Shown here piece after piece: positions 38,778-48,623 of a stretch of 64,000 bases of DNA (position 1 is the stretch's first letter; every line of letters starts with the position of its first letter). Below the pieces are notes generated by a model. It was not told the origin of the DNA and made no database searches. It saw only the letters and a list, made by a program, of their open reading frames with translations. Source of the DNA: Urbifossiella sp046350095 (GTDB taxonomy: Bacteria; Planctomycetota; Planctomycetia; Gemmatales; Gemmataceae). The stretch is taken from the NCBI GenBank assembly GCA_046350095.1, contig JAXMBA010000002.1, positions 806,001 through 870,000 on the forward strand, given 5' to 3'. A program made the position numbers and the translations under genes.

Positions 38778-41700
38778 TCACGGCCCGAGAAGCCGCACCG
38801 CGCGGGTGCGGACCGCCTCGTCCACGTGGCGTCGCAGGGCGTCCTTCTGGGCCGCCGTGAGCCATGCCGCCGGCACCGACCCCGCCTCCACGCCCGACAG
38901 CAGCGCCGCCGCGCGGTCGGGCGTGCGCAGCAGCGCCGTCACTGCCAGGGCGCGGTTCGCGGCGGTCAGGTCCGGGAGCGCCTTCGCCAGCAGCGGGCCG
39001 ACGTCGGCGTGGTTCACGTCGGCAAGGCCGCTCACCGCGCCCATCTGCAACTCGGGGTGCGCCGCTTTCGCCAGGTACTTCGTCAGGCGCGGCCGCGCCG
39101 CGTCCCACGAGTCCAGCGCGACCAGCCGGAGGGCGTCGTAGCGGGTGCCGGGCGGCACCTTCTCGTCGTCGGCCATGGCGTGCGCCCGCGGCAGCACCGC
39201 CTTCCAGCGGGCGGCGAGCGTGGCGTCGTCTTTCGTCAGCTCGGCGACGCGCGCCGCCGGCCACACGCCCGACTGGCTCAGCCCGTTCACCACGCCGCCG
39301 CCGAGCGCGACCGCCTGCCAGTCGCGGAGCGGGTCGCCCGCCGTCGGCAGCGCCGCGTCGAGGACGGCGCGGACCGTGGCGGCGTCGTTCGCCTTGCCGG
39401 CGGCGAGCGTGATCGTGAACACGCGCGGGATGCGGCGGTACTCTTCGGCCGCGTCGCCGGCCTTCAGGTCGGCGGTGAGCGCCCGCAGTTGCTCCGCGGG
39501 GGACGCGTCCTTGTCCGCGACCGGCGTCTGCCCCGGCGGAACGAGGTAGATCGCCCGCAGGTCGAGCAGCGCGCCGCGGACGGGGCCGTCGGGGCGGACG
39601 GAGATACGAGCCGCGCCGGCCGGCAACTTTAGCGTGCCGAGCTTCACCGTGCGGTAGCGGTCCCACCCGCCGGTGGATGCGACCTTGCCGCGCAGCGCAG
39701 CGTCCCCGCCGTCGAGCACCAGGGCGTTGCCGGCAGAGTCCGGCGCGCAGGCGTAGTCGAGGTACACGTCGAACGCGGCCGCGGCGGGCGTGCGGACGTG
39801 CCACACGGCGTGGTCGGCCTCGCCGTGCCAGTAGCCGAGGTTGCCGAAGTCCGCCTCGAACGTGATCGCCCCGCCGTACACGTAGGCCGCGTTCGCCCGC
39901 AGCGCCGCCGCTCCGTCGCGGACCGCGACCTCGGCCGGGGTGTTGCCGGCGAGCTGCTTCGGCGGCGCGTCGGTCGTCGTGAGGTAGGCGAGCAGGTCGG
40001 CGAGGTCGCGCGGCGGCAGGTCCTTTTCGAGCCCCTCGGGCATCAGCGACTTGGCCGTGCCGCGGAGCGCGACGAGGTCGGCGCGGAGGATCGTGTCGTC
40101 CTTCCCCTGCTGGCCGCGGAGCGTGACCGCCGCCGCCGTCTCGGCCGCGAGGAGGCCCGCGATCGTCCGCCCGTCGGCGGTCTCGGCGCGGTACTCGACG
40201 TACCGCGAATCGACGTTGCGGTTCGGGTCGAGGATTTCGGTGAGAAGGTAGAGCGGGCTCTTGTTCGCGAGCGCGGCAAGGTCCGGGCCGACGGCGCTGC
40301 CGACGCCGCCGAGGGCGTGGCAGGCGGCGCAGGCGCGGGCGAACACGGCCTTGCCGCGGTCGCGGTCGCCGGCCAGCGCGAGTGCCGGCCGCGCGGCCTC
40401 GACCACCTTCGCGCGGTCGGGGTCGGACGCGCCGGCGAACCGCTTCGCGGCGCGCTCCCGCACCGCCGCGTCGGGGTGGTCGGCGAGGCGCTGGCGGCGG
40501 CCGGCGTCGATCAGGCCGGGAGGAATTGTCCCCTTCTCGACGGCGTCGAGGAGCGCCGGCGCCCACGCCGGGCGGCCGAGGAGCGTGTCGAGGAGGCGGC
40601 CTCGCAGCGCGGGTGAGGCGCCGGGCCACGCGGCGACGAGTGCGGCGGGAACGGCGGCGTCGGGCTGGCGGGCGAGCGCGGCCAGCGCGGCCTGCTGCAC
40701 GGCGGCGGGGCGCGTCGCGGCCAGCTGCGCCGCGAGCCGGACAAGGTCGTCGCGGCGCGCCGTCGGGTCGCGGCCGAGGAGCGGCACGGCGGCAAGCAGC
40801 TCCCCTTCCGTTGAAGCCGGTGCATCGATCGTGCGGCGCGCCGACGCGACCAGCGGTGCGAGCGCCGCCCGCGTCGGCTCCGGCAGCTTCTCCCACGCCT
40901 TGCCACGGCGGGCAAGCGCGTCGAGCGCGCCGGTCGCGGCGGTGAGTTGCCACGTCCGGTACTTGCCGTCGACCGACTTCGTTGCGGCGTCGAGGAGGCC
41001 CGGCAGCGCATCGCCGGCCGCGGCAGCGGTGGCGAACAAATCGCGGACGAGCGCCGGCGGCGGGCCCTCGGGTCCGGCGCCGGCGAACAGCGCGGCGGCG
41101 AACGACGGCAGGTTGTCGGTCGTCAGGCTGCTCACCGCCGCGGCCGTCAGGTACGGGTCGCCCTTCGCGTCGAACGCGAGGCGCGCCAGCACCGCGCCGG
41201 CCTTCGCGTCGCGCCACGCGCCGAGGGTATACGCCACCTGCACCCGCACGGGCACGTCCGGGTCGGCGGCGAGCTTCGCCACGGCCGCGGCGAGCGCGGG
41301 GTCGGCCAGGCGCGACTCGGCGGCGCGGGCCGCGTGGCGGCGCACAGTCGGGTCGGCGTCGGCGAGCGCACCTGCGAGCGCAGCGTTGGAGAGTTTGCCG
41401 AGCGCGTCGAGCGTGCAGAGCGCGTGCAGCCGGGCGAGCGGGCGCGAACCCTTCGCCAGCAGCGCCTCCAGCGGCACGACCGCCGCCGGGTCGGCCTTCC
41501 AGATCAGCTCCATCATCGCGCCGTCGCGCTGGACGCCGTTCGGGCTGTCGAGCGCCGCCACGAGCGCCGGGATCGCCAACTCGCGGACGCGCACCCACGG
41601 GCGGAGCGGGCCGGCGTCGGGCCGCACGCGGTAGAGGCGGCCGAGCCCGGCGCCGGCGCGCGGGTCGATCTTCGCCCGCTCCGCGTCCGGCAGGAACTTC

Positions 41701-44123
41701 GGGTGCTCGATCAGGAAGCGGTACATGTCGGCGACCCACAGCGCGCCGTCGGGGCCGGTTGTGGCGCACACCGGCCGGAACCACGGGTCGGACGACGCCA
41801 GGAACTCGTCCGCCGCGTCCTCGGGCGCCCGCGCCGCCGTGAAGCTGGCGCCGGCCGGCGTCAGCACGCGGCGGTGGACGAGGAGGTTCACCGGCTCGCA
41901 GGTGAAGGCGTTCCCCGTGTACTTCGCGCCGAGCAGGTCGTCGCGGTAGACGCCGAGGCCGCACGCGGCGGTGACCGAGTTCGGCGGCCCGGACAGGGCG
42001 TAGCGCGTGCCGGCGGCGAGCGGGAACAGCCGGTCGCCGCCGACCAGCACCGCGGTGCCGCTCGGGTACGCGACGGCCGGGTTCCGCGGCAGGTAGTGAT
42101 CGGCAAGCGCATAGTGCTTCAGGAGCGTGCTGTTGTCGCAGCCGAACCAGTTCCCGGCGTCGTCGCGGACGCGGCCCTGCTGCGTGCGGCCGGTCGCCGG
42201 CTCCAGCTCGCCGGTGTCGGGCTTGATGCGGAAGTCGCGGTCGCCGAGGGCGTGAACCTTCCCCGTCCTGTGCGCCGTGATGTTGCCGCCGAACAGGCCG
42301 CACGAGCCGTGGACCCAGCCGTCGAGGCCGTACTGCAGGCTGTTCACGCGGGCCTGGTAGTTCTGCGTGCCGAAGCCGGTGTACAGCTTCGTCACCACGT
42401 CGGCCTTGCCGTCGCCGGTCGTGTCGGCGGCGTAGAGGATGTCCGGGGCGGCGCACACCAGCACGCCGTCGCGCCACGGCAGCAGCCCAGTCGGGAACGG
42501 GAGGTTGTCGAGGAACACGGTCGAGGTGTCGAGGACGCCGTCGCGGTCGCGGTCTTCGAGGACGACGACGCGGCCGCCGGGGTCGAACTTGCCGTCGGTG
42601 CGGCCGGTGGGGTAGTCGGCCATCTCGGCGACCCACACCTTGCCGTCCGGCCCGAAGGCCACGGCCACCGGGTCGGCGACGAGCGGCTCGGCGGCGGCCA
42701 GTTCCACCTTCAGCCCGGCCGACACGCGGATGCGGGCGAGCGACTGGTGCGGGGACAGCGGCCGCGACGCGCCGTTCTTCGCGGGATCGATCTTCGCCGC
42801 GAACGCGGGGAGTTGCTCCTTCACGGCGCCGACGATGCGGTCTTCGAGGCCCGGCCGGAACGGCACCGGCTGGTCGTAGTAGATCATGGCGCCGCCGCCC
42901 TCGTAGCCGCCTTCTTTCAGCACGCGCTCGCTCGGGATGTAGCACGGGGCGTGGTTCGCGTAGGCGGTCACCCACAGGCGGCGGCCGTCGAGCTCGCCCT
43001 TGAGCCGGCGCGAGTAATCGACCACCACCTCGCCCGGCAGGTGGACCATCGCCAGCCCGTCGCCAAAGGTCCACGTCTGCACCGGGTACGGCACCGACGT
43101 GGGCAACTTCTCGCCGCGGTCGAGGCGGGCCAGGTTCACGCGGGCGTGGTGGCCGATGGCGTCGGCGCGCTTCGCCTTCTCCTCCCACTCCGCGCGCGTG
43201 GGCAGTGCCGCGAGCGGCAGGTCGAGCGTGGAGACGCGCGCGGTGACGGGGCCGGTCACGCGCGTCAGCGGCGACGCGAGCAGGCGGCGGACCTCGGCGG
43301 CGATCTCGCGGCCCTGCACGCTCGCCACGTCGAGTTTGTCGCCGGTCACGCCGGAGGTCGGGTTCTGGTCGGCGCCGCAGCCGACGGCCACGAGCGCGAC
43401 GGCGCCCGGGTGATCGTCCTCGACGGCCGCCGCGGCGTACCCCGGCCAGTCGCCGCCGAGGCGGTTGAGCGACAGCGTGACGGCGTGGCACGCATAGCTG
43501 AGGTAAACGGCACGGAGCTTTCCGGCCGCGTCGCGGGCGACGAGCACCGGCAGGTCGTGGTCGGTCGGCCCGCCGCGGGTCCGGCGGTTCATGGCGAACG
43601 TCGCCGAGCCGACGCCCCACTCCAGCTTGCCGGGCTTGAGGTCCGCCAGCGCCGCGCGCGCGGCTTCTTCGAGTTTGTCGAGGAACACCGGCGTGTACTT
43701 GTCGATGTTCGCCTGGTGCTCCTTCGGGATGGGGAGGCCGAACAGGGTGGGGTTCGCGCCGCTCAGCATCGGCCCGGTGTGCGTGTGGGTGGCGGTGACG
43801 GCCAACCGCTCTTTCGGCAGCCCGGCCTTCTTCGCCAGCCGGCGGGCGAGTTCGTCGTGGACGTCGGCGGGGATGCCGAGCACGTCCACGGCGAGGAGCA
43901 CGGCGGGGGCCGTGCCGTCGTGGACGGCGAGCGCCCGCGCCCACAGCTTCTGGTACACGCCGTCGGACTCGGCGCGCCGGCTGCCGAAGCCGTTCAGGCG
44001 GATCGGGTGCGTCGGGGTGATGTCCGCCTTCGCAACGCCGACCTTGAGCTCGGGCCGTTGCGCGGCGGCCGCCGCGGGGGCGAGGACGGCGGCGACGAGG
44101 GCGATGACGGCGGGCCGACGCAT
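38778..44123 (-). CDS. Multidomain secreted protein: ceramidase-like + PVC dehydrogenase + cytochrome c + CBM-like + HEAT
   Basis: The protein has 1781 residues with a signal peptide (MRRPAVIALVAAVLAPAAAA). Residues 25-430 resemble neutral/alkaline ceramidases: KVGVAKADITPTHPIRLNGF, TATHTHTGPMLSGANPTLFG, YLSYACHAVTLSLNRLGGDW and VAVGCGADQNPTSG. Residues 455-880 are a PVC dehydrogenase propeller (SAGLKVELAAAEPLVADPVA, KVWVAEMADYPTGR, ADTTGDGKADVVTKLYTGFG). HEAT-like helices follow. A heme site ARACAACHALGGVGSAVGPD lies near 1265, then ILDPNRNVDSRYVEYRAETA. Residues 1410-1540 look like a CBM6-type beta-sandwich. The rest is helical. Each part occurs separately in planctomycetes; the fusion joins a lipid/amide-hydrolase-like head to a redox chain. 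It is last in an operon with DUF1592, DUF1552 and a lyase. Whether it cuts ceramides is unknown. Confidence 0.83.
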   Translation of the reverse strand: MRRPAVIALVAAVLAPAAAAAQRPELKVGVAKADITPTHPIRLNGFGSRRAESDGVYQKLWARALAVHDGTAPAVLLAVDVLGIPADVHDELARRLAKKAGLPKERLAVTATHTHTGPMLSGANPTLFGLPIPKEHQANIDKYTPVFLDKLEEAARAALADLKPGKLEWGVGSATFAMNRRTRGGPTDHDLPVLVARDAAGKLRAVYLSYACHAVTLSLNRLGGDWPGYAAAAVEDDHPGAVALVAVGCGADQNPTSGVTGDKLDVASVQGREIAAEVRRLLASPLTRVTGPVTARVSTLDLPLAALPTRAEWEEKAKRADAIGHHARVNLARLDRGEKLPTSVPYPVQTWTFGDGLAMVHLPGEVVVDYSRRLKGELDGRRLWVTAYANHAPCYIPSERVLKEGGYEGGGAMIYYDQPVPFRPGLEDRIVGAVKEQLPAFAAKIDPAKNGASRPLSPHQSLARIRVSAGLKVELAAAEPLVADPVAVAFGPDGKVWVAEMADYPTGRTDGKFDPGGRVVVLEDRDRDGVLDTSTVFLDNLPFPTGLLPWRDGVLVCAAPDILYAADTTGDGKADVVTKLYTGFGTQNYQARVNSLQYGLDGWVHGSCGLFGGNITAHRTGKVHALGDRDFRIKPDTGELEPATGRTQQGRVRDDAGNWFGCDNSTLLKHYALADHYLPRNPAVAYPSGTAVLVGGDRLFPLAAGTRYALSGPPNSVTAACGLGVYRDDLLGAKYTGNAFTCEPVNLLVHRRVLTPAGASFTAARAPEDAADEFLASSDPWFRPVCATTGPDGALWVADMYRFLIEHPKFLPDAERAKIDPRAGAGLGRLYRVRPDAGPLRPWVRVRELAIPALVAALDSPNGVQRDGAMMELIWKADPAAVVPLEALLAKGSRPLARLHALCTLDALGKLSNAALAGALADADPTVRRHAARAAESRLADPALAAAVAKLAADPDVPVRVQVAYTLGAWRDAKAGAVLARLAFDAKGDPYLTAAAVSSLTTDNLPSFAAALFAGAGPEGPPPALVRDLFATAAAAGDALPGLLDAATKSVDGKYRTWQLTAATGALDALARRGKAWEKLPEPTRAALAPLVASARRTIDAPASTEGELLAAVPLLGRDPTARRDDLVRLAAQLAATRPAAVQQAALAALARQPDAAVPAALVAAWPGASPALRGRLLDTLLGRPAWAPALLDAVEKGTIPPGLIDAGRRQRLADHPDAAVRERAAKRFAGASDPDRAKVVEAARPALALAGDRDRGKAVFARACAACHALGGVGSAVGPDLAALANKSPLYLLTEILDPNRNVDSRYVEYRAETADGRTIAGLLAAETAAAVTLRGQQGKDDTILRADLVALRGTAKSLMPEGLEKDLPPRDLADLLAYLTTTDAPPKQLAGNTPAEVAVRDGAAALRANAAYVYGGAITFEADFGNLGYWHGEADHAVWHVRTPAAAAFDVYLDYACAPDSAGNALVLDGGDAALRGKVASTGGWDRYRTVKLGTLKLPAGAARISVRPDGPVRGALLDLRAIYLVPPGQTPVADKDASPAEQLRALTADLKAGDAAEEYRRIPRVFTITLAAGKANDAATVRAVLDAALPTAGDPLRDWQAVALGGGVVNGLSQSGVWPAARVAELTKDDATLAARWKAVLPRAHAMADDEKVPPGTRYDALRLVALDSWDAARPRLTKYLAKAAHPELQMGAVSGLADVNHADVGPLLAKALPDLTAANRALAVTALLRTPDRAAALLSGVEAGSVPAAWLTAAQKDALRRHVDEAVRTRAVRLLGP

Positions 44124-44175
44124 GGGATTCCTCCGAGTCGGTCGTGGTGTCCCGGGTGTGTCCGGCCCTGCCGGA

Positions 44176-44880
44176 TCAGGGGGCGGCGGGGCGCGGCCGG
44201 CGGGGCGTCACGCCGTCCAGCCTGGTCGCCTCGGTCACGTGGTCGATCACGATCGTCTCGGGCACGGCGCTCGTCTCGCGGAGTAGGCCGAGCTGGAGGA
44301 AGGCCGCGTTCTCGTCGCGGAGCGTGGCCGTCCGCGTCAGCGGCACGACCTTCTCGCCGTCGAACCACACCTCGACGAACCCCTTCGCCGGGTCGCGCGA
44401 CCACAGCACGTGGACGGCGAAGTCGTGCCACCGGCCGGCCGTCATCTTCCCCTTGCCGGACCAGTGGCGGGCGTACGGCACCCGGGTCGTGAACAGGACG
44501 TCCTCGCCCTTCACCTCGAAGGCCATCAGCTGGCTCCAGCTGTTCCGCGTCTCGAAGTAGGCGAGCAAGTGGCTGGCGTCGGTGAGCGCCTTCGGCAGGT
44601 ACACGCTCCAGCCGAAGTACCGCTCCGCCCCCTCGGCCGTGCCGGGCGGCGCGGGCTGGTGCTGGAACTCGATGCGGTCGAACTTCCCCTTTCGCGCCGC
44701 GTCGGTGCCGTCGATCCGCACGGCGTACTTCCCCTCGCGCACGGGGTCGCGGACGACCGTGACTCCGGCCTTGGGGGCGCCCGTCCACTGCGACGTGTCG
44801 CCCGTCTCGAAGTCGCCGCGCCAGATCACCCCCGCGGGCGCGGTCGCGGACAGGGCGAGCAGGACGACGAGCGGGCGCAT
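44176..44880 (-). CDS. Secreted heparin-lyase-like (polysaccharide lyase) protein
   Basis: The protein has 234 residues with a signal peptide (MRPLVVLLALSATAPAGVIW). The mature part is a jelly-roll sequence: GDFETGDTSQWTGAPKAGVT, VREGKYAVRIDGTDAARKGK, RIEFQHQ, YFGWSVYLPKALTD, GRWHDFAVHVLWSRDPAKGF and VEVWFDGEKVVPLT. This matches the 'heparin lyase I family' proteins, a beta-jelly-roll group of polysaccharide lyases. The enzyme probably cuts uronate-containing polysaccharides outside the cell. Which polymer is unknown, and some members may only bind. It lies 12 nt after the DUF1552 stop and 52 nt before the fusion gene, all on the minus strand. Confidence 0.8.
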   Translation of the reverse strand: MRPLVVLLALSATAPAGVIWRGDFETGDTSQWTGAPKAGVTVVRDPVREGKYAVRIDGTDAARKGKFDRIEFQHQPAPPGTAEGAERYFGWSVYLPKALTDASHLLAYFETRNSWSQLMAFEVKGEDVLFTTRVPYARHWSGKGKMTAGRWHDFAVHVLWSRDPAKGFVEVWFDGEKVVPLTRTATLRDENAAFLQLGLLRETSAVPETIVIDHVTEATRLDGVTPRRPRPAAP

Positions 44881-44892
44881 GGCGGATTCCTT

Positions 44893-46155
44893 TCACCCGA
44901 CCGGGTCGAGGCCGGTGAGCGTTCCGGTGCCGGAGCTGAAGCGGTCCGTCTCGACGCCGAGCCGCTGCAACATGCTGACATAGAGATTGCACAGCGGCGG
45001 CGGGTTCTCGGGGTTGAACCGCAGGTGCTTCCCGTGCCGGAAGCCGCCGCCCGCGAGGAGCACCGGCAGGTTCCGCACCGAGTGGCTGCTGCCGTCGCCG
45101 AGGTTGCTGCCGAGGAAGACCATCGTCCGGTCGAGCAGCGTGGCGCCGTCCTCGCGCGTCTGCCGCAGCTTCGTCAGCAGGTCGCGGACGACCTTCATCG
45201 TCTCGCTCTCCACGGTCTTGAGTTGCTCCAACTTCCCCGGGTCGCGGCCGTGGTGCGACAGGTCGTGGTGGCCGAGCGTCACGCCCGGAATGGGTGGCAC
45301 GTAGGTCGAGCCGCCGAGCATGATCGTCACGAGCCGCGTCGAGTCGGTCTGGAGCGCCAGGTGCGTGAGGTCGAACAGCAGCCGGGTGCGGGCGAGCAGG
45401 TCGGCGGCGTTGGGGATGTCCCGCGGCGGCTCGACGCTCACCTTGGGCTTGGGCGTGCGCGCCCAGGCCTCGTCGCGGGCCAGCCGGCGCTCCAGGTCGC
45501 GGACGCTGGTCATGTACTCGTCGAGGCGGTCGCGGTCGTTGGCGCCGAGGCCCGCCCGCAGCGCCGCGGCCTGGCCGCCCACGTCGTCGAGGATGCTGCG
45601 GCCGTCGGCGAGGCGGGCCACCTGCGCGCGAACCTCGTCGGGCCGGCCGTCGAGGAACAGCCGGGTGAACACCCGCGCCGGCGACGTGGACGCGGGCACC
45701 AGCGCGCCGGTCCGCGTCCAGGAGAGGCCGGCCCCTTCACCGGACAGGGCCAGGCTCGGGAATCGCGTGCGGCCGCCGATGTGCTCGGCGGCGAACTGGT
45801 CCAGCGAGATCGAGTTGCGGAACCCGCCGCGGCCCGCGCCCTGCGCCCCGGTTAAAAAGCTGGCGGAAGCCTGGTGAGCGAAGCCCGGGCTCTGCCCCGC
45901 GTGCGCCAGCCCGGACACCACCGTGAAGTCGCGGCGGAAGTCCTTGAGCACGTCGAGGTAGGGGGTGGGTTCGTAGTCCGCGCCGTCCTTTTCGGGGAAG
46001 AAGTACGGCGGGTGGAGCCCGAGCGGCGTGCAGATGCAGACCATCCGCCGCCGCGGCTGGGCCGACCGTTCGTCGCCGCGAGCGAGGGCGTCGAGGCACG
46101 GGAGCGCCAGCGATACGCCGGCGGCGCGGAGGAGCGTGCGACGGTGGAGGGGCAT
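44893..46155 (-). CDS. DUF1552 domain protein with Tat-like signal
   Basis: The protein has 420 residues. The N-terminus MPLHRRTLLRAAGVSLALPC is a twin-arginine-type signal. The body matches DUF1552: RRRMVCICTPLGLHPPYFFP, FRRDFTVVSGLAHAGQSPGF, SISLDQFAAEHIGGRTRFPS, VTLGHHDLSHHGRDPGKLEQ and TMVFLGSNLGDGSSHSVRNL. DUF1552 proteins are alkaline-phosphatase-superfamily members with unknown reaction and are nearly always next to DUF1592 cytochromes, as here (23 nt gap). The pair is thought to work outside the cytoplasm. The start at 46155 begins the signal; a longer start would overlap the upstream stop. Confidence 0.92.
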   Translation of the reverse strand: MPLHRRTLLRAAGVSLALPCLDALARGDERSAQPRRRMVCICTPLGLHPPYFFPEKDGADYEPTPYLDVLKDFRRDFTVVSGLAHAGQSPGFAHQASASFLTGAQGAGRGGFRNSISLDQFAAEHIGGRTRFPSLALSGEGAGLSWTRTGALVPASTSPARVFTRLFLDGRPDEVRAQVARLADGRSILDDVGGQAAALRAGLGANDRDRLDEYMTSVRDLERRLARDEAWARTPKPKVSVEPPRDIPNAADLLARTRLLFDLTHLALQTDSTRLVTIMLGGSTYVPPIPGVTLGHHDLSHHGRDPGKLEQLKTVESETMKVVRDLLTKLRQTREDGATLLDRTMVFLGSNLGDGSSHSVRNLPVLLAGGGFRHGKHLRFNPENPPPLCNLYVSMLQRLGVETDRFSSGTGTLTGLDPVG

Positions 46156-46178
46156 GGGTGTACCTCGGTCGTCAGGAC

Positions 46179-48623
46179 TCACTTGCTCTGAAACACCCGG
46201 CTCTGCACGACCTCGTGAACCAGCGCCCGGAAGCCGTAGTTCTGCCCACGCACCCGGGCGACGATCGCCTCGATCTCCGGCCGGTCGGCCGACGTCGGCG
46301 CCGCGGCGGTGGCGTAGGTCAGCAGCCGCTGCGCCATCGCGCGGGCCAGCTGGTCACGGTCGCGCAGCAGGAGCTGCCGGAACTCGTCCACGTCCTTGAA
46401 TCGCGAGCCGTCCGGCAGCACGTCGGCGGGGTCCACGTCCGGCCCCTTCTTGTAGCGCATCGTGCGGCCGTCCACGACCGCCGGGCCGCCGGCGCCGACG
46501 CTGCGGTAGTAGTCGCGCCAGCCGCCGATCACGTCGAAGCTCTCCAGCGCGAAGCCGGGCGGGTCGATCCTGGCGTGGCAGCCGGCGCACTCGGCGCGCG
46601 CCCGGTGCTTCGCCAGCTGCTCGCGGATCGTCGTCGCGCCGCGGATGTCCGGCTCGACGGCCTCCACGTCCACCGTCGGCTTCGGCGGCGGGGTGCCGAG
46701 GATGCGGTCGAGCACCCACGCCCCGCGCTGCACCGGCGACGTGGTGGTGCCGTTCGCCGTCACCTTCATCACGGCCGCCATCGTGAGGACGCCGCCGCGG
46801 TGGCTGCCCGGCGGCAGCGCCACGCGCCGGAACTCCTGGCCGGTCACGCCGGGGATGCGGTAGTGCCGTGCCAGCCGGCCGTTGAGCAGCGTGAAGTCGG
46901 AGGCCACGAACGTCGTCAGGGGCAGGTCGTTCTTGAGCACCTCGGCGAAGAACAGCTGCGCCTCCTTCACCATCGCCGTCTTCAGGATGTCGTCGTACTC
47001 CGGGTACAGCGCCGGGTCGGGGGCGGTGTCGTCGATCTTGCGGAGGTCGAGCCACTGGCCGGCGAAGTTCTCCGTGAACGCCGCCGCCTTGCGGTCCTTC
47101 AGCATCCGCTCGACCTGGGCGCGGAGCGTGGCCGCGTCATTCAGCTTCCCGGCCGCGGCGAGGGCGGTCAGTTCCTCGTCGGGCATCGAGCTCCACAGGA
47201 AGTACGACAGCCGGCTGGCGAGGGCGTGGTCGTCGAGCCGGCCGGGCTGCTCGCGCAGGAACAGGAAGTGCGGCGACACGAGCGCCGCCTTGTACCCGAC
47301 GCGCATCGCCTGCTCGAACGAGAAGCCGGCGTCGAGCTTGGCCTTCACGCGGGCCAGGAACGGTTTCACCTCGTCGTCGGTCACCGGCCGGCGGAAGGCG
47401 CGCGGGAGGAAGCCGCGCAGCAGGCGCTCGGCGTCGGCCAGCGGTTGCGCCGATACGACCTCCAGGCGGCTCTTGTCCTCCGGCGTCGGGGCGGGCGCCT
47501 GCTTCAGGTCGCCGAACAACCGGCGGTGGCTGGCGGGCGGCCAGGTGTCGTGCAGCGGCCCCTCGACTTCCACCCACTGCACCGCCAGCCCCGGCCCGGT
47601 GTACTTGTCCGCGCCGACCTTCTCGACCTGTGGCGGGATGACGCCGAGCCCATCGACCACGATCCGCATGCAGTTCTTCGCTTCGAGCTTCTCGACGAAC
47701 TCGATCACCGTCGGCCGACCGGGCGGCACGTCGTGGTAGCCGACGGTCCGCTCCTCGGTCACGGCCGTGAGCGTGCCGGCGGTGACGTGGAAGGTGACCG
47801 GCTTGTCCGTCTGGAAGGCGTAGGCGGAGATGCGGACGCGGTAGTTGCCGCGGAAGTGGGTGCGGAAGTTCCACAGCGTGACCTGGATGTTCGCCGACAC
47901 CCACGAGCTGAAGATGGCGACGGAGTCTTCGAGGTGGCGGTAGACGCTGCCGGTCGGCCGCACCGACTTCTCGTCCCGGATGTCGTAGCGCTTCTTCAGC
48001 AGCCACGGCCGCGGCCCGCTGGCGACCGCCGCGTCTAGCACCTTGTCGGCGGCTTCGAGGTACTGTTCCATCAGGAACGACGAGACGTGCAGCGCCTCGG
48101 CGGCGTTGTCGAACCCGTTTGCGGCCGCGTCCGGAGGGAGCAGGTCGGTGAGGTCGAGGTCCACGCCGAGCAGGTCGCGGACGGTGTTCTGGTACTCGGC
48201 GCGGTTGAGCCGGCGCAGCGGGACGCGGCCTTGCGCGGCCTGGGCCGCCGACGCCCGGCCGTTGACCCAGCCGACCAACGCGGCCACGTCCTTCTCCGCC
48301 GGGCGGGCCTTCCCCTTCGGCGGCATGGCCCCGGACTCGACCTGCTCCAGCGCCGCGGCCCAGCGGTCGCGGTTGGCCTTGTCGGTGAAGTCCGGCGTGA
48401 GGGTGTCGAGGCGGAACCGGCCCTTGGCCTTGTCGCCGGTGTGGCACGCCTGGCAGTGTTGTGCGAAGAAGGTCGGGGCCGGGCCGTCCGTCGGCGCGGG
48501 GTCGGCCGGCCTGCCCGACCCGTGCTCCTGGGCGCCGAGCCCCACGACCAGCGCGAGCATCAACGCGTATCGCCCGCCGCGGCGGTGAAGCTTCCGACAC
48601 GGCGGGGACAGTGTCGCGGGCAT
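46179..48623 (-). CDS. DUF1592-type planctomycete cytochrome c protein (DUF1587/1592/1588/1585)
   Basis: The protein has 814 residues with an N-terminal hydrophobic segment (YALMLALVVGLGAQEH). A heme c site, AQHCQACHTGDKAKGRFRLD, lies near residue 62 (PSCyt1-like), with EQVESGAMPPKGKARP after it. Then come DUF1587 (VPLRRLNRAEYQNTVRDLLG), a carbohydrate-binding-like region (FRGNYRVRISAYAFQTDKPV), DUF1595 (LLRGFLPRAFRRPVTDDEV), DUF1592 (ASRLSYFLWSSMPDEELTAL), DUF1588 (AECAGCHARIDPPGFALESF, a second CxxCH) and DUF1585 (RDRDQLARAMAQRLLTYATA). This is the classic planctomycete domain order. The protein probably carries electrons and binds polysaccharide outside the cell. It is first in the operon with DUF1552, the lyase and the ceramidase fusion. 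Confidence 0.93.
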   Translation of the reverse strand: MPATLSPPCRKLHRRGGRYALMLALVVGLGAQEHGSGRPADPAPTDGPAPTFFAQHCQACHTGDKAKGRFRLDTLTPDFTDKANRDRWAAALEQVESGAMPPKGKARPAEKDVAALVGWVNGRASAAQAAQGRVPLRRLNRAEYQNTVRDLLGVDLDLTDLLPPDAAANGFDNAAEALHVSSFLMEQYLEAADKVLDAAVASGPRPWLLKKRYDIRDEKSVRPTGSVYRHLEDSVAIFSSWVSANIQVTLWNFRTHFRGNYRVRISAYAFQTDKPVTFHVTAGTLTAVTEERTVGYHDVPPGRPTVIEFVEKLEAKNCMRIVVDGLGVIPPQVEKVGADKYTGPGLAVQWVEVEGPLHDTWPPASHRRLFGDLKQAPAPTPEDKSRLEVVSAQPLADAERLLRGFLPRAFRRPVTDDEVKPFLARVKAKLDAGFSFEQAMRVGYKAALVSPHFLFLREQPGRLDDHALASRLSYFLWSSMPDEELTALAAAGKLNDAATLRAQVERMLKDRKAAAFTENFAGQWLDLRKIDDTAPDPALYPEYDDILKTAMVKEAQLFFAEVLKNDLPLTTFVASDFTLLNGRLARHYRIPGVTGQEFRRVALPPGSHRGGVLTMAAVMKVTANGTTTSPVQRGAWVLDRILGTPPPKPTVDVEAVEPDIRGATTIREQLAKHRARAECAGCHARIDPPGFALESFDVIGGWRDYYRSVGAGGPAVVDGRTMRYKKGPDVDPADVLPDGSRFKDVDEFRQLLLRDRDQLARAMAQRLLTYATAAAPTSADRPEIEAIVARVRGQNYGFRALVHEVVQSRVFQSK

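Noticed and set aside
38689..43944. A second very long open frame (about 1,750 codons) in another frame of the minus strand
   Set aside because: It overlaps the ceramidase/dehydrogenase fusion gene, is rich in Arg/Gly/Pro without any domain, and is explained by 70% G+C DNA having few stop codons.
40947..44492. Plus-strand open frame of about 1,180 codons
   Set aside because: It is antisense to the fusion gene, with Arg/Val/Gly/His-rich low-complexity translation, no start signal and no family motif.
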